Shown: positions 26,875 through 36,749, counted from the stretch's first letter. The stretch: 63,903 nt of DNA from Spirochaetaceae bacterium (GCA_017936665.1 JAGBFB010000043.1:1-63903); one strand, 5' to 3'. Numbers and translations: made by a program. The notes: a model not told the origin generated them from the letters alone.

Positions 26875-28908
26875 TTATTTTCCTGCACTTGCTCTGCTTT
26901 TTACAGATTTAATAAATAAATTATTTTGGTCAGAGCGCAAAGGCACAGAGAATACAGGAGTTCCATCCTCTGATGAAATTCTATAAGGAATCAAATTATC
27001 TTCGCTATATGCAGGACTGTTTTCGTCATTTACCCACCAATCTAAAACACAAATAATACTTAAAGTATATTTTAATAAATTTAGATTTGTGGCTCCTTTA
27101 GATTTCTTTCCTCCAAGTAAAACATCTACTCTTTTGGAAATTACATTTGGAATATCAAAATGATATTTTTCCAAAATGTTTGGAGCCCCACTAATATCCT
27201 TAGGGGTTTCCTCTACACGACTAATTAAAGTAGAAAAAATGGCTTTTAAATATCTAACTCGAAGTTGAAGTGGAATATACGAACCATCTTTATTTGGTCT
27301 TTCCATAAAAACAAGATCAAAGGAAAGATGAGGCAAAAACATATTCTTTATTTGCCATTGCATATTTGACATTTTCTTTTTTGCGTACGGTAATTTCTTA
27401 AAATTTGATTCAGAGTAAATTTGATTTACGTATTCTTTTAACTCACTTAAATAATCTTTATCAAACAAAACTTCTCTATAAAGAGACCAATCTGAAAAAA
27501 CATCAGACAAATTATCTTTATAAGATTCAAATTCTGGATCTTTATCCAAAGTAAAATTAATATGTCTACAAGCCTGAAAAAAGTCTTCAAGAATACGAAC
27601 AAGAATCATAGTAACTTGCATTGGATTTTCAGGTGAAATTAAATTGAATCCATCGTTAAATTGATAAAGAGGTTGAAAATAAGGAAATAAATCTTCCTTG
27701 CCTAAATTTTGCCAACCAGCACCAGGAAAGATTCTTTCTAGTAATTCCAATCCCTGATTTATAATAGAGGCTAAATCGGTTTCTCCAGAATCTAGAGTTT
27801 CAATGTCATCTGGAATCACTTCTTTTTTCTGTTCTTCCTTTGCAGTTTCTGTTTTTTCTCCAGAATTCTCAGTTGTTTTTTCTTCTTTTTTATTTGTAAC
27901 AACAGAAGAATCTTTAGTTGCATTAGGCTTATCATCAGGAAGAATTAAATCAAATTTTGTCATATTTAAAAATGCAAGGATTTTAGAAATTTTTGCACTA
28001 AAAAACTTTGGATAAGGAACAATTTCTGTTCCGCACATTCTTAAAAGTAAAGGATACATTCCCTTTATAATTTGGCCATTTATATAAATCCATTCGTTAC
28101 AAGCTTCTTTTGTGTATTGTAGTAAGGTTTCTTCTGGAACTTTTGAATCTACAACAATTTCTGCGTAAGTTGTTTTTATAAAAGAAGTTATCCTTGATTC
28201 ACCTAAAAAATATATTGTTAACAAAGGTTGATAAATAGATTTTACCAACGGAATTAACCTTGTTACAGTAATTTGATTTGGTTCTCTTGCTAATTGCTTA
28301 TGTAATTCTTGAGTTGTATCTAAATCAATTTTTGAAATAAAATTTAACATTTTAAATCGAGAATTAAAAGTTGTTTTTGCTTTTTCTTTGTATAAATCAG
28401 AAGAAGCAGCCATCAACCGTTTTATACAAGATGTAAACTTTTGAATATGACCAATATAATTCAATAAAGTTATAGAAATAAAATCTCCCGAAACTCTATC
28501 AGGCAATTTTCCCAGTGAAAATAAAAAGTTCAAAAATGTTTGAGGACGTTTTATTTTATATTCAGAACTAGCCATCAATTTATCAATAGCAGCTTTGTCC
28601 TTTGGAGGAATATTTGGTAAAGTTAGAGCCTTTTGTACAACTTCTGCTGGTTTATAATTTGTTGGAGCAGTTTGAGTTCTTGCAGGTAAAGGTTTATCCT
28701 GCTTTACTTTTACATAAATTCCTCTGCTTTTACTAAAATTATCAAACTGAGGTGTTTTTTCAATTCCGATTTCTCCACCAAGAACATTAGCAACCCTCAT
28801 TGCTTCTTCTGGAGAGATTTCACCTAAATTTTGTCTTACCTTGTCTAATTCACCAGGTTCATAAATTGCCTTTGGTTTAGGCTTTTTTTCTTTTAACTTA
28901 TCGTTCAT
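26875..28908 (-). CDS. Large hypothetical cytoplasmic protein
   Basis: This 677-residue protein is not recognised. It has no signal peptide and no membrane helix. It is largely helical, with a charged hinge at about residues 328-373 (rich in K, E, T), so probably two folded halves. The first 110 residues are Pro/Lys-rich and look flexible. The gene's ATG overlaps the stop of the upstream gene by four bases, so the two are translationally coupled and may act together. Its style matches proteins that appear restricted to spirochaetes. Confidence 0.6.
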   Translation of the reverse strand: MNDKLKEKKPKPKAIYEPGELDKVRQNLGEISPEEAMRVANVLGGEIGIEKTPQFDNFSKSRGIYVKVKQDKPLPARTQTAPTNYKPAEVVQKALTLPNIPPKDKAAIDKLMASSEYKIKRPQTFLNFLFSLGKLPDRVSGDFISITLLNYIGHIQKFTSCIKRLMAASSDLYKEKAKTTFNSRFKMLNFISKIDLDTTQELHKQLAREPNQITVTRLIPLVKSIYQPLLTIYFLGESRITSFIKTTYAEIVVDSKVPEETLLQYTKEACNEWIYINGQIIKGMYPLLLRMCGTEIVPYPKFFSAKISKILAFLNMTKFDLILPDDKPNATKDSSVVTNKKEEKTTENSGEKTETAKEEQKKEVIPDDIETLDSGETDLASIINQGLELLERIFPGAGWQNLGKEDLFPYFQPLYQFNDGFNLISPENPMQVTMILVRILEDFFQACRHINFTLDKDPEFESYKDNLSDVFSDWSLYREVLFDKDYLSELKEYVNQIYSESNFKKLPYAKKKMSNMQWQIKNMFLPHLSFDLVFMERPNKDGSYIPLQLRVRYLKAIFSTLISRVEETPKDISGAPNILEKYHFDIPNVISKRVDVLLGGKKSKGATNLNLLKYTLSIICVLDWWVNDENSPAYSEDNLIPYRISSEDGTPVFSVPLRSDQNNLFIKSVKSRASAGK

Positions 28909-29966
28909 AGTCTTATTCTCTGATTCTTTATAATTCCAGGAAAATCCTTTAAAGTAATTGATTTTCCTTCCCTTGTAATTAATACACCATTAAAAGTACC
29001 AAAAACTGTAAAAAATTGAGCATGAAGTAAAACTACACTTATAACACGCTGACTTGCAGAATCTGGGGTAAAAACTAAATCAATCATACTTTCAGTATCT
29101 TGAATAACCCATTTTTTCATTTTTCCGTAAGGATGAGTTACTGTTACTGGCGGTAAAGGAGTTATTTCATTATTTACAAATAAAACATTTTCATTGTATG
29201 TATCTTTATCTAAAGGAAAAATTGACATATCAGAAATTCTAAAGGTAATTTCATCATCCCCTACTTTTCCAATTCCTGTAATAAGATTATTCACTGTTCT
29301 AGATTTATAATATGCTCGTGTCATTACAAACAAACTCTGAGTTTTTTGTGGAAAGAAAAAAGGGTTCATTTTTCCACGAGTAATACAAATTCCACCTTCA
29401 ACTACCATTGATTTTTGATAAGAAGCAAAACATCGGCGCATTACAGGAGCAGGTAAAACAGAAGTTAAAGAACTACTTTCACTTGCAAAGGATGAAACAA
29501 AAGAACCCATAAAGTTTGGCCGTATATTATCACCTTTTAAATTAAAAACTATAGAAAAACGATTTTTAGCTTCATCCCAAGAAATTCTAACATATCGATT
29601 TTTTGAATAAGTAGAACAAATTGCTTTTTCTAAATTTTTTGGAATTAATCGTCTTATCAAAACCATTACATTTTTGTAAGAATATCGTTGTAAAGTTTTT
29701 TTATTCCATATATTTATTTCAGAAAAACCGTAAATTTTTGAATCTAGCAAATCAATTGTTCCAAAATATTCAGAAGTTGAAAAAGTAAAAGAAAGATTAC
29801 TTCTAATGCGTAAATTTGTAATAAAAGTTGGTAAAGGTAAAACTCCAAAAGGATACTTCATTCCCTTAATATTTAAAGTTTTTGGAGGTTTAGAAAAAGA
29901 GCCAAAAGAGGCCTTCCCTTCTTTTATGAGATTTTCTGGAGCTTCTTTTAAATTTCTAGTATACAT
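28905..29966 (-). CDS. DUF2804-like protein
   Basis: This 353-residue protein resembles the DUF2804 family: a beta-rich body, the central GSFVSSFASES segment, an aromatic strand YQKSMVVEGGI, and the family-like ending VFGTFNGVLITREGKSITLKDFPGI. No signal peptide is seen. DUF2804 members have no established function; the fold has been compared to lipid-handling beta barrels, which I cannot verify here. It is the first gene of a coupled pair. The promoter puts the transcript start three or four bases before the ATG. Confidence 0.55.
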   Translation of the reverse strand: MYTRNLKEAPENLIKEGKASFGSFSKPPKTLNIKGMKYPFGVLPLPTFITNLRIRSNLSFTFSTSEYFGTIDLLDSKIYGFSEINIWNKKTLQRYSYKNVMVLIRRLIPKNLEKAICSTYSKNRYVRISWDEAKNRFSIVFNLKGDNIRPNFMGSFVSSFASESSSLTSVLPAPVMRRCFASYQKSMVVEGGICITRGKMNPFFFPQKTQSLFVMTRAYYKSRTVNNLITGIGKVGDDEITFRISDMSIFPLDKDTYNENVLFVNNEITPLPPVTVTHPYGKMKKWVIQDTESMIDLVFTPDSASQRVISVVLLHAQFFTVFGTFNGVLITREGKSITLKDFPGIIKNQRIRL

Positions 29967-29976
29967 CTAATTTTGT

Positions 29977-30006
29977 ATTATACACCAAAACTATCAATTA
30001 TGGCAA
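29977..30006 (-). promoter_or_regulatory. Promoter with a nearly leaderless start
   Basis: On the minus strand TTGCCA-18 bp-TATAAT, with the -10 box ending ten bases before the ATG at 29966. No ribosome site lies between. Confidence 0.6.
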
Positions 30007-30022
30007 AGGTTTTTATACAATA

Positions 30023-30051
30023 TTGAAAACATTAGTCAATTTTGGTAGACT
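30023..30051 (+). promoter_or_regulatory. Promoter of the his operon (leaderless)
   Basis: TTGAAA-17 bp-TAGACT ending six bases before the ATG at 30058. It leaves no room for a his leader peptide or T-box. Confidence 0.55.
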
Positions 30052-30057
30052 AAAATC

Positions 30058-31380
30058 ATGGTAATATCATCAATAGATTTAAAAGACGGAAAAGTAGTTC
30101 AGCTAAAAAATGGAAAGGATAAAATCCTTGAACGAGATAATGCTGACCAAATAATAAGTGAATTTGATAAATATGGCGAAACAGCCGTAATCGATTTAGA
30201 CGCTGCCCTTGGAAATATCCATACAGATGAAAAAGGCAAAGTGTCAACTGCAAATACTGAAATTTTAAAATCTCTTTTGCACAAAAGTAATGTTCGTGTT
30301 GGTGGCGGAATAAAAACTGCAAAACAAGCAAAAGAACTAATTTCTTTAGGTGCAGAAAAAGTAATTATCGGCTCATCAGCCTGGGCATCCTCCGAAGATA
30401 GAAAAAACGGAAAAATCCTCAATACTGAATTTTTAGAAGAACTTTCACAAGCAATCGGAAAGCAAAGAATTATTATTTCAGTTGATGCAATCAATGGAGA
30501 TATTGCAGTAAAAGGATGGACAGAAACAGTAGGAATTCCTTTAATTGACGGAGCAAAAGAAGCAGAAAAATATGCAAGTGAACTTTTATTCACCTGTGTA
30601 GAAAAAGAAGGATGTATGCAAGGAACAGATATGTCTCTTGTAAAAAAACTTAGAGAGGCTGTTTCTTGCCGACTTGTTGTTGCAGGTGGAGTTTCCAGTC
30701 TTGAAGAAGTTGTAGAACTAGAAAAACTTGGCTGTGATGTTCAAATGGGAATGGCTCTTTACACAGACAAAGTTCATTTAAAAGATTGTTTTATAGAATG
30801 TTTAAATTGGAAAAAGGCAGAAGAACAAACAGCAGGATTGATTCCAGTAATTGCACAAAGTACAGCTGGTCAAGTTTTGATGATGGGTTACGCAAACAAA
30901 GAAGCCTTTGAAAAAACTTTTGCTTGTGGAAAACTCACATTTTGGAGCAGAAGTCGCAATGTTCTTTGGACAAAAGGCGAAACTTCTGGAAACTTCTTAG
31001 AAGTAATAAAACTTCGTGCCGATTGCGATAGAGATACAGTTTTAGCAACAGTTATTCCTCATGGGCCAAGTTGCCACACAGGAAGTTGGACATGTTTTAC
31101 TTCCGAAGCAGATGCAGAATCTTCCATGGATAGACTTTACGATGTTATCGCACAACGATTTGCAAATCCAAAACCAGGTTCTTACACAGCAACTTTAGAC
31201 GATGAACTTGTACGAGAAAAAGTAGAAGAAGAAGCAGAAGAGGTTTGTGAAGCTGAAAATCACGACGAAGTTGTTTGGGAATGTGCCGATCTTCTATATT
31301 TCTTGAATGTTCTAATGTACAAAGAAGGCGTTACATGGAAAGAAGTTTTACAAGAACTTGACAGACGCCACAAAAAATAA
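30058..31380 (+). CDS. hisAIE: Trifunctional histidine enzyme HisA-HisI-HisE
   Basis: This 440-residue fusion covers three consecutive steps of histidine synthesis. Residues 1-245 are HisA (ProFAR isomerase), with the catalytic aspartates in SSIDLKDG (Asp7) and SVDAINGD (Asp143) and the phosphate loops VGGGIKT and VAGGVSS. Residues 255-350 are HisI (phosphoribosyl-AMP cyclohydrolase), with ADCDRDTVL and the zinc segment SCHTGSWTCF. Residues 353-440 are HisE (phosphoribosyl-ATP pyrophosphatase), with REKVEEEAEEVCEA and ECADLLYFL. HisI-HisE fusions are common; HisA fused in front is not. hisD follows after 33 bases. Confidence 0.92.
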   Translation: MVISSIDLKDGKVVQLKNGKDKILERDNADQIISEFDKYGETAVIDLDAALGNIHTDEKGKVSTANTEILKSLLHKSNVRVGGGIKTAKQAKELISLGAEKVIIGSSAWASSEDRKNGKILNTEFLEELSQAIGKQRIIISVDAINGDIAVKGWTETVGIPLIDGAKEAEKYASELLFTCVEKEGCMQGTDMSLVKKLREAVSCRLVVAGGVSSLEEVVELEKLGCDVQMGMALYTDKVHLKDCFIECLNWKKAEEQTAGLIPVIAQSTAGQVLMMGYANKEAFEKTFACGKLTFWSRSRNVLWTKGETSGNFLEVIKLRADCDRDTVLATVIPHGPSCHTGSWTCFTSEADAESSMDRLYDVIAQRFANPKPGSYTATLDDELVREKVEEEAEEVCEAENHDEVVWECADLLYFLNVLMYKEGVTWKEVLQELDRRHKK

Positions 31381-31413
31381 TTTTTTACGCAAAAATAATT
31401 TAAGGATAAAATT

Positions 31414-32769
31414 ATGGCTATCAAAATTATAAATGCAAATGAAGTTTCTAAGGATTTTTATCAGCCAAGAACGTTAGGTTCTTCAGTTACCGAAAAAGTA
31501 CAAACTTTTATTGCAAAAGTTAAAGCTCAAGGTGATAAAGGTTTACATCAAATCAATGATGAACTTTTTAACTCAGGATTCGATAAAGCATCTCCTGATA
31601 CTTTTGAAATTCCAAAAGAAATTTTAAAAGCAAGTGCAGAAAAAATGCAAAAAGAAAATCCTAAACTTTATGATGCCATATCTCATTCTTATGAATTAGC
31701 CTTAAAGTTTGCAAAAAAACAACGAAAATGCTTTTATGATTTTGAAACAGAACTTGAAGAAGGGCTTTTTACTGGACAAAAAATTATCCCAGTTGAAAGA
31801 GCAGGTCTTTATGTTCCAGCAGGAAGATTTCCGCTTTTTTCTTCATTAGTGATGTGTGCTTCTCCTGCAAAAGCCAGTGGATGTTCCGAAACTATTTTGT
31901 GTACACCACCAGCACCAAATCCTGATAAAACTAACCCTAAAGCCCCGTACGCAGATGAAGGAATTATGGCTACAGCCTACATTTGTGGTATAGATAAAGT
32001 TTTTGCCCTCGGTGGCGCCCAAGCAGTTGCAGCCATGGCTTACGGAACAGAAAGTATTCCCAAGTGCGATGTAATTGCAGGTCCAGGAAACAAATTTGTT
32101 ACAGAAGCAAAAAGATTAGTTTACGGTGATGTTGGAATTGATATGATTGCAGGCCCTACAGAAGCATTCATTATCGCAGACGAAAGTGCAAATCCAAGTT
32201 GGGTTGCAGCAGATATGTTAGCACAAGCAGAGCATGATGTGGATGCCCAATCAGTTTTAGTAACTTTTACAGAGGATTTTGCAAAGAAGGTTTCTGAAGA
32301 AATTGAAAAGCAACTTGAAACTTTGCCAACAGCAAAAACTACTCGCCAAAGTATCGACAAAAACGGTTTGATAATAATCGCAGAGTCTTTAGAAACTGCA
32401 AGTAAAATTGCCAATGGCAAAGCCCCAGAACATCTTGAACTTGCAATGGACCAAGGCGAAAATCGAACAAAGCTCATGGAATTAACACACAACTACGGAA
32501 CTTTGTTTATCGGTCATCAAGCTGCCGAAGTTTTAGGAGATTACGCCGCAGGATTAAATCACATCCTTCCAACAAGTGGAGCCGCAAAATTTACAGGAGG
32601 GCTATCTGTTCGTATGTTCTTAAAAACCGTAACAACTTTACGTACCGAACAAAATTCCGACGGTTCACTAAAAGAAGGCGTAAAACATTCTATAAAAACT
32701 GCTTCTATTTTAGGCCACACAGAAGGCCTAACCGCCCATGCCCGTGCCGCAGAAGTAAGAGAGGGCTAG
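31414..32769 (+). CDS. hisD: Histidinol dehydrogenase
   Basis: HisD oxidises histidinol twice with NAD to give histidine. The 451-residue protein keeps the family order: VPVERAGLYVPAGRFPL-like segment, the GPGNKFVTEAKRLV signature, AGPTEAFIIADESANP, the AEHD zinc ligand region, and the late HNYGTLFIG and GLNHILPTSGAAKF segments. An AAGGA ribosome site is present. It is the second gene of a short his operon whose other steps must be encoded elsewhere. A strong terminator follows. Confidence 0.95.
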   Translation: MAIKIINANEVSKDFYQPRTLGSSVTEKVQTFIAKVKAQGDKGLHQINDELFNSGFDKASPDTFEIPKEILKASAEKMQKENPKLYDAISHSYELALKFAKKQRKCFYDFETELEEGLFTGQKIIPVERAGLYVPAGRFPLFSSLVMCASPAKASGCSETILCTPPAPNPDKTNPKAPYADEGIMATAYICGIDKVFALGGAQAVAAMAYGTESIPKCDVIAGPGNKFVTEAKRLVYGDVGIDMIAGPTEAFIIADESANPSWVAADMLAQAEHDVDAQSVLVTFTEDFAKKVSEEIEKQLETLPTAKTTRQSIDKNGLIIIAESLETASKIANGKAPEHLELAMDQGENRTKLMELTHNYGTLFIGHQAAEVLGDYAAGLNHILPTSGAAKFTGGLSVRMFLKTVTTLRTEQNSDGSLKEGVKHSIKTASILGHTEGLTAHARAAEVREG

Positions 32770-32852
32770 AAGGTGTTAGAGTCGGCTTTAAGTCCTTTCT
32801 TCCCAAGGCAAGAGCGCTTAGAAAATTCTACAAAAAAACATTTGCATAAAAA

Positions 32853-32910
32853 AAACCGCAGTTATTAGCGTCTTGCGTTTCGTCAAGCCGATAACTACGG
32901 TTTATTTTTT
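32853..32910. terminator. Bidirectional terminator between hisD and the acyltransferase
   Basis: AAACCGCAGTTAT pairs with ATAACTACGGTTT (one wobble or mismatch), with T-runs on both strands. 32770-32850 holds nothing else I can support. Confidence 0.85.
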
Positions 32911-32949
32911 TATTATAAATATCTTATCATGGAAAATTTCTAAAATTTT

Positions 32950-33885
32950 TTAGCCTTGATCGATATCCACGTCTTCGCCAGTTGTTTCTTTGTAAACTCG
33001 TTCGTATTCTGCTCGGTATTGATTATGAAGTTTATCTAATTCTTCCATTACTTTGTCTACAACAACAACCTTTTTATCCCCTTCGTAATCTTCTAAAGTT
33101 GCTAAAATATCATTACGGAATTTTTTACATTCCATTACAGGACTTGCTGCCATAATAACTGTATCAGGATGAATTAAATCAGCAAGCATATCTTCAGGTT
33201 TTTCTGGATTGATTCTTAAACAATTTCCATTAGTTGAAATAAAAATCATAACGTCAAACATTCGTAAATAAGAATCAATTTCACGCACACCTTTTTTAGT
33301 TTCTGGTTTTCCAGGGCGATATCTTGTTCCTGCAGGGAAGACTAAAATAGGTTTACCTTCTCTTTTACATTTATCCATTGCACGCATAGAAGCCATATTG
33401 ATTTTTCGGCTTTTTGATTCTTCTACTTCTCTTTCTTCTTCAGAAAGATTTGCTAAGGAACGGCTTGGATAAATAACAACTCGTGTAAAAGCTTCTGCCC
33501 AAGAACGAACCATAGGATTTTCTTCATTTAACTTCATTCCAGCAATAGCAACAATTTTTTCAGAAAGTTCTTTTCCTTCTTCACCACCATCACGCTCTAA
33601 CAAATAACAGATGGCAGGAAGATCCATATTGCTATAATGTTCCATCAAAATTAATCCACGTTTCCCGTTTTTAATTTGAGCAAGAAAATCTTTAAAATTT
33701 TCTATACCTTCTAATTTTGTTCCAGGCAAAAGATTTTCTTCTAGCATTTTATCAAGAAGAGGTCTTGTAGATTTATTTGCTTCTTGATAAACATTTGTTT
33801 CATCAATTACACTTGCAGCTTTTCCTAATTTTGCTAAATCAGCAAACATATAACCATATTTGTCTTTTAGTGGAATAGTTTCCAT
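32950..33885 (-). CDS. Glycerol-3-phosphate acyltransferase-like protein
   Basis: This 311-residue acyltransferase has the HX4D-type catalytic motif in MEHYSNMDLPA and the substrate motif VFPAGTRYRPG. A conserved VVIYPSR stretch lies between them. No membrane helix is evident, so it resembles soluble, chloroplast-type glycerol-3-phosphate acyltransferases more than membrane PlsC. It would acylate glycerol-3-phosphate in phospholipid synthesis; the exact acceptor is inferred. An ATGGAG ribosome site precedes the ATG. Confidence 0.75.
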   Translation of the reverse strand: METIPLKDKYGYMFADLAKLGKAASVIDETNVYQEANKSTRPLLDKMLEENLLPGTKLEGIENFKDFLAQIKNGKRGLILMEHYSNMDLPAICYLLERDGGEEGKELSEKIVAIAGMKLNEENPMVRSWAEAFTRVVIYPSRSLANLSEEEREVEESKSRKINMASMRAMDKCKREGKPILVFPAGTRYRPGKPETKKGVREIDSYLRMFDVMIFISTNGNCLRINPEKPEDMLADLIHPDTVIMAASPVMECKKFRNDILATLEDYEGDKKVVVVDKVMEELDKLHNQYRAEYERVYKETTGEDVDIDQG

Positions 33886-33943
33886 AATTTCTCCATTGAA
33901 AAAGTAATAAATATCTTATTTAACTAAAATCATAATATATATT

Positions 33944-36004
33944 TTACAATTTTTCTAGTGGAATAGCCGGACTAAATAAGTAACCTTGATATTCATGACA
34001 ACCTAAAGATTCAAGAATTTTTCTTTGTTTTTCAGTTTCAACATATTCAGACAAAACCGAAAATCCTAAAGACTGACTCATAAATACAATCATTCCGATA
34101 ATTTCTTTACATCTATCATTGTTCATCATATCTTTTATTAAAGAACCATCAAGTTTTACAAGGTCAAAAAGAGTTGTTTTTAAGTAATTGATAGAAGTAT
34201 GTCCCATGGCAAAATCATCAATAGCAAATCCATATCCAATTTCTTTTAATTCAAACAAACTTTCCATTAATTCATCAGAAAATGAAACCGCAATTTGCTC
34301 TGTAATTTCAATATAAATTTTCTTTGCAGGAAATTTATATAAAGTCATCAAATCTTTTAAGAATGTCATAAATTCTGGATTAGGAATTGTAGTTCCAGAA
34401 ACATTTATACTTACTTTGGACATTCTTCCTAAAGCTTTATTCAATTTTCCAATTTCAGAAGCTACTCTTTCAAAAATATATTTTTCTAGAGTCATTAATA
34501 ATCCAGATTCAGTTGCAAGTTGAACAACCAAAGGAGGATACATCATTCCACATTTTGGATGTTTCCATCGCATTAAGGCTTCAGCTCCAATACATCTTCC
34601 TGCTGAGTTATATTGAGGTTGATAATATACATCAATTGTTTGATTTTCAATTGCTTCTTGTAAATCCAAAACTAATGAATTTGCAAAATAACTTTCACTT
34701 GTTTTTAACCCAAGAAGATTTATTGCAGAACCTGATTCTTCACTATTTTTTAGAATGCTAATAAGTCTATCTAAATTATCTTTTACAGAATTTTGTTTTC
34801 TTTGTTCATAAATTTTAATAAAAGGCCAATAAATTAAAACACCCACACAGATGTTAAATAGTTGTAAAATAACACCTCTAAAAGAACCAGTTGCTAAATA
34901 ACCACTAAAGAATACAGGAGTTGTCCATTCTATTTGATTCAAAATCTCTGGTAAGAATCCAATTTTATATGCCAACACAGAAGACATAAACGTAACAATA
35001 GGAACAATAAAAAATGGAATAAAGAATATTACGTTATAAATAATTGGCAATCCAAAAATTAACAATTCATTTATGTTAAAAATTACAGGAACTGCCGAAA
35101 TTGCTCCTAAACGTTTTGTGCTTGCAGATTTTCCAAAAACTAACATTGCTACAAGCAAACAAATTGTAGTTCCTGAACCACCCATAAGTACAAATGTATC
35201 AAAAAATGCCTTAGAATAAATTGATTCTGTTACAGGAACATAACTAAAAAGGTGCTCTCCTACAATAAACAAAACATCACTTCCGTGAATACCAAAAATC
35301 CACAAAAAATGAACAAAGAAAAGATAAACGATACTAGAGAAAAAAGTTCTTCCAAGAGGATGGAAAACATAATGCATTAACTTTATAAAAAAGTTTTGTA
35401 AACAAGTTTCTCCGGAAATAGCAATAAATATATAATTAATAATAGAACCAGTAAAAACTGTAATTGTTAAAGGTACTATAGACGCTAAGGCATTAGTAAA
35501 AATTGTATCTGCACCGTCAAAATAGTATTTTGAAAATTTTACCAATTTTTTTTCTAAAAAAAGATAAAAACTTGTTGCCCCTAAAGCAGAAATAATTGCA
35601 GAAAACATTCCAGAAGCACCAAGCAGTGAAAAATCAAAATTCTCCGATAAAAAACCTGAAAAAATAAAGAACCAAACAATTCCACTAAGCATTGCACCAA
35701 AATTCACAGCAGAACCAGATGCATTTTTTGAATATGCCATACTCAAAGTTGAAACAACAAAACAAGAAAGACAACCAAATGTTCCACTGTACACAAAAGT
35801 TAAAAAATCAAATATAAAACCATTTGCAAAAGTTTTTAGAAAATCTTGATACCCATTTATTGGCAAATGTAACAACAGAAGAACAAAAGAACCTAATAGC
35901 AAGACTGGAAAAACCATTACCATTCCATCACGAATGGTTTGACTTATTCTGTTTTCAGATAAGTTAATTACAAATCGATTAATTTTAGATAAAACTCTTC
36001 TCAT
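33944..36004 (-). CDS. PTS EIIC-like membrane domain fused to an EAL phosphodiesterase
   Basis: This 686-residue protein joins a sugar-phosphotransferase EIIC module (about 10-400, roughly ten membrane helices, with GGSGTTICLLVAM and NELLIFGLPIIYN motifs of the lactose/cellobiose class) to a cytoplasmic EAL domain (about 430-686). The EAL site looks intact: EALMRWKHP, INVSGTT, IEITEQ, AIDDFAMGHTSINYL, VKLDGSLI and the final QGYLFSPAIPLE. EAL domains cut cyclic di-GMP. There are no EIIA or EIIB partners nearby, so the EIIC part may sense or move a sugar to control the phosphodiesterase. It is predicted to be leaderless. Confidence 0.9.
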   Translation of the reverse strand: MRRVLSKINRFVINLSENRISQTIRDGMVMVFPVLLLGSFVLLLLHLPINGYQDFLKTFANGFIFDFLTFVYSGTFGCLSCFVVSTLSMAYSKNASGSAVNFGAMLSGIVWFFIFSGFLSENFDFSLLGASGMFSAIISALGATSFYLFLEKKLVKFSKYYFDGADTIFTNALASIVPLTITVFTGSIINYIFIAISGETCLQNFFIKLMHYVFHPLGRTFFSSIVYLFFVHFLWIFGIHGSDVLFIVGEHLFSYVPVTESIYSKAFFDTFVLMGGSGTTICLLVAMLVFGKSASTKRLGAISAVPVIFNINELLIFGLPIIYNVIFFIPFFIVPIVTFMSSVLAYKIGFLPEILNQIEWTTPVFFSGYLATGSFRGVILQLFNICVGVLIYWPFIKIYEQRKQNSVKDNLDRLISILKNSEESGSAINLLGLKTSESYFANSLVLDLQEAIENQTIDVYYQPQYNSAGRCIGAEALMRWKHPKCGMMYPPLVVQLATESGLLMTLEKYIFERVASEIGKLNKALGRMSKVSINVSGTTIPNPEFMTFLKDLMTLYKFPAKKIYIEITEQIAVSFSDELMESLFELKEIGYGFAIDDFAMGHTSINYLKTTLFDLVKLDGSLIKDMMNNDRCKEIIGMIVFMSQSLGFSVLSEYVETEKQRKILESLGCHEYQGYLFSPAIPLEKL

Positions 36005-36012
36005 GGTATTAA

Positions 36013-36041
36013 ATACTATCTTAAATTAATTAAAACTTCAA
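36013..36041 (-). promoter_or_regulatory. Promoter of the EIIC-EAL gene (leaderless)
   Basis: On the minus strand TTGAAG-17 bp-TAGTAT, with the -10 box ending eight bases before the ATG at 36004. Confidence 0.55.
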
Positions 36042-36093
36042 TTATCTATATAATTTTATTGAAAAAATTTACGTTATATGAGAATATAATCCT

Positions 36094-36744
36094 GTGATTA
36101 AATACCTAATTTTCGATCTTGATAATACAATTTATCCTAGTACTGCTTTAATCAATCAAAATATTCCCCAAAGAATGATAAGTTTTGTAGCTAAATTTTT
36201 AGATATTTCTTTTCAAGACGCAAAACTTTTACGTTCACAAAGACTTCCTCATTACGGAAGTACATTAGAATGGCTTTCTACAGAACATAATTTAACAAAT
36301 TACAACGATTTTTTATCGTTCGTTCATCCAGAAGAAGAAATCAATGAGCTTCCGCAAATTTCTGGTTTACGAGAACTTTTAACTTCTGTAAATTTACCAA
36401 AAGCAATTTTGACAAATGGACCAAAATTCCATGCAGAAAGAGTTTTGAATTTTTACAATATTTCAGATTGCTTTACAAATATTTATGGGATAGTAGAAAA
36501 TAATTTAAAAGGAAAACCTCATCCAGAATCATATTTAAATCTTTTACAAAAAGAAAAATTTGTTTTAGAAGAAACTTTGTTTTTTGATGACCATCCAAAA
36601 TATGTTAGTGGATTTATGAACGTAGGCGGTTTTTCTATTTTAGTCGATAGAAATTTGGAATTTCAAAATTATAACTTTCCAAAAGGAAAGATTAAAACCA
36701 TTCAATCAATTTTTGAAATTCCAAACTTATTAAAAAAACTTTAA
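36094..36744 (+). CDS. HAD-family pyrimidine 5'-nucleotidase-like phosphatase
   Basis: This 216-residue cytoplasmic phosphatase has HAD motif I DLDNTIYPS (the two aspartates), motif II LTNGPK, the lysine in KGKPHPESY and motif IV FFDDHPKY. The spacing suits the SDT1/pyrimidine 5'-nucleotidase branch, which dephosphorylates UMP or CMP. The start is a GTG at 36094, only three bases after a TATAAT; the promoter reading is ambiguous (TTGAAA lies 20 bp before it). A terminator follows the gene. Confidence 0.8.
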   Translation: MIKYLIFDLDNTIYPSTALINQNIPQRMISFVAKFLDISFQDAKLLRSQRLPHYGSTLEWLSTEHNLTNYNDFLSFVHPEEEINELPQISGLRELLTSVNLPKAILTNGPKFHAERVLNFYNISDCFTNIYGIVENNLKGKPHPESYLNLLQKEKFVLEETLFFDDHPKYVSGFMNVGGFSILVDRNLEFQNYNFPKGKIKTIQSIFEIPNLLKKL

Positions 36745-36749
36745 ACAAA

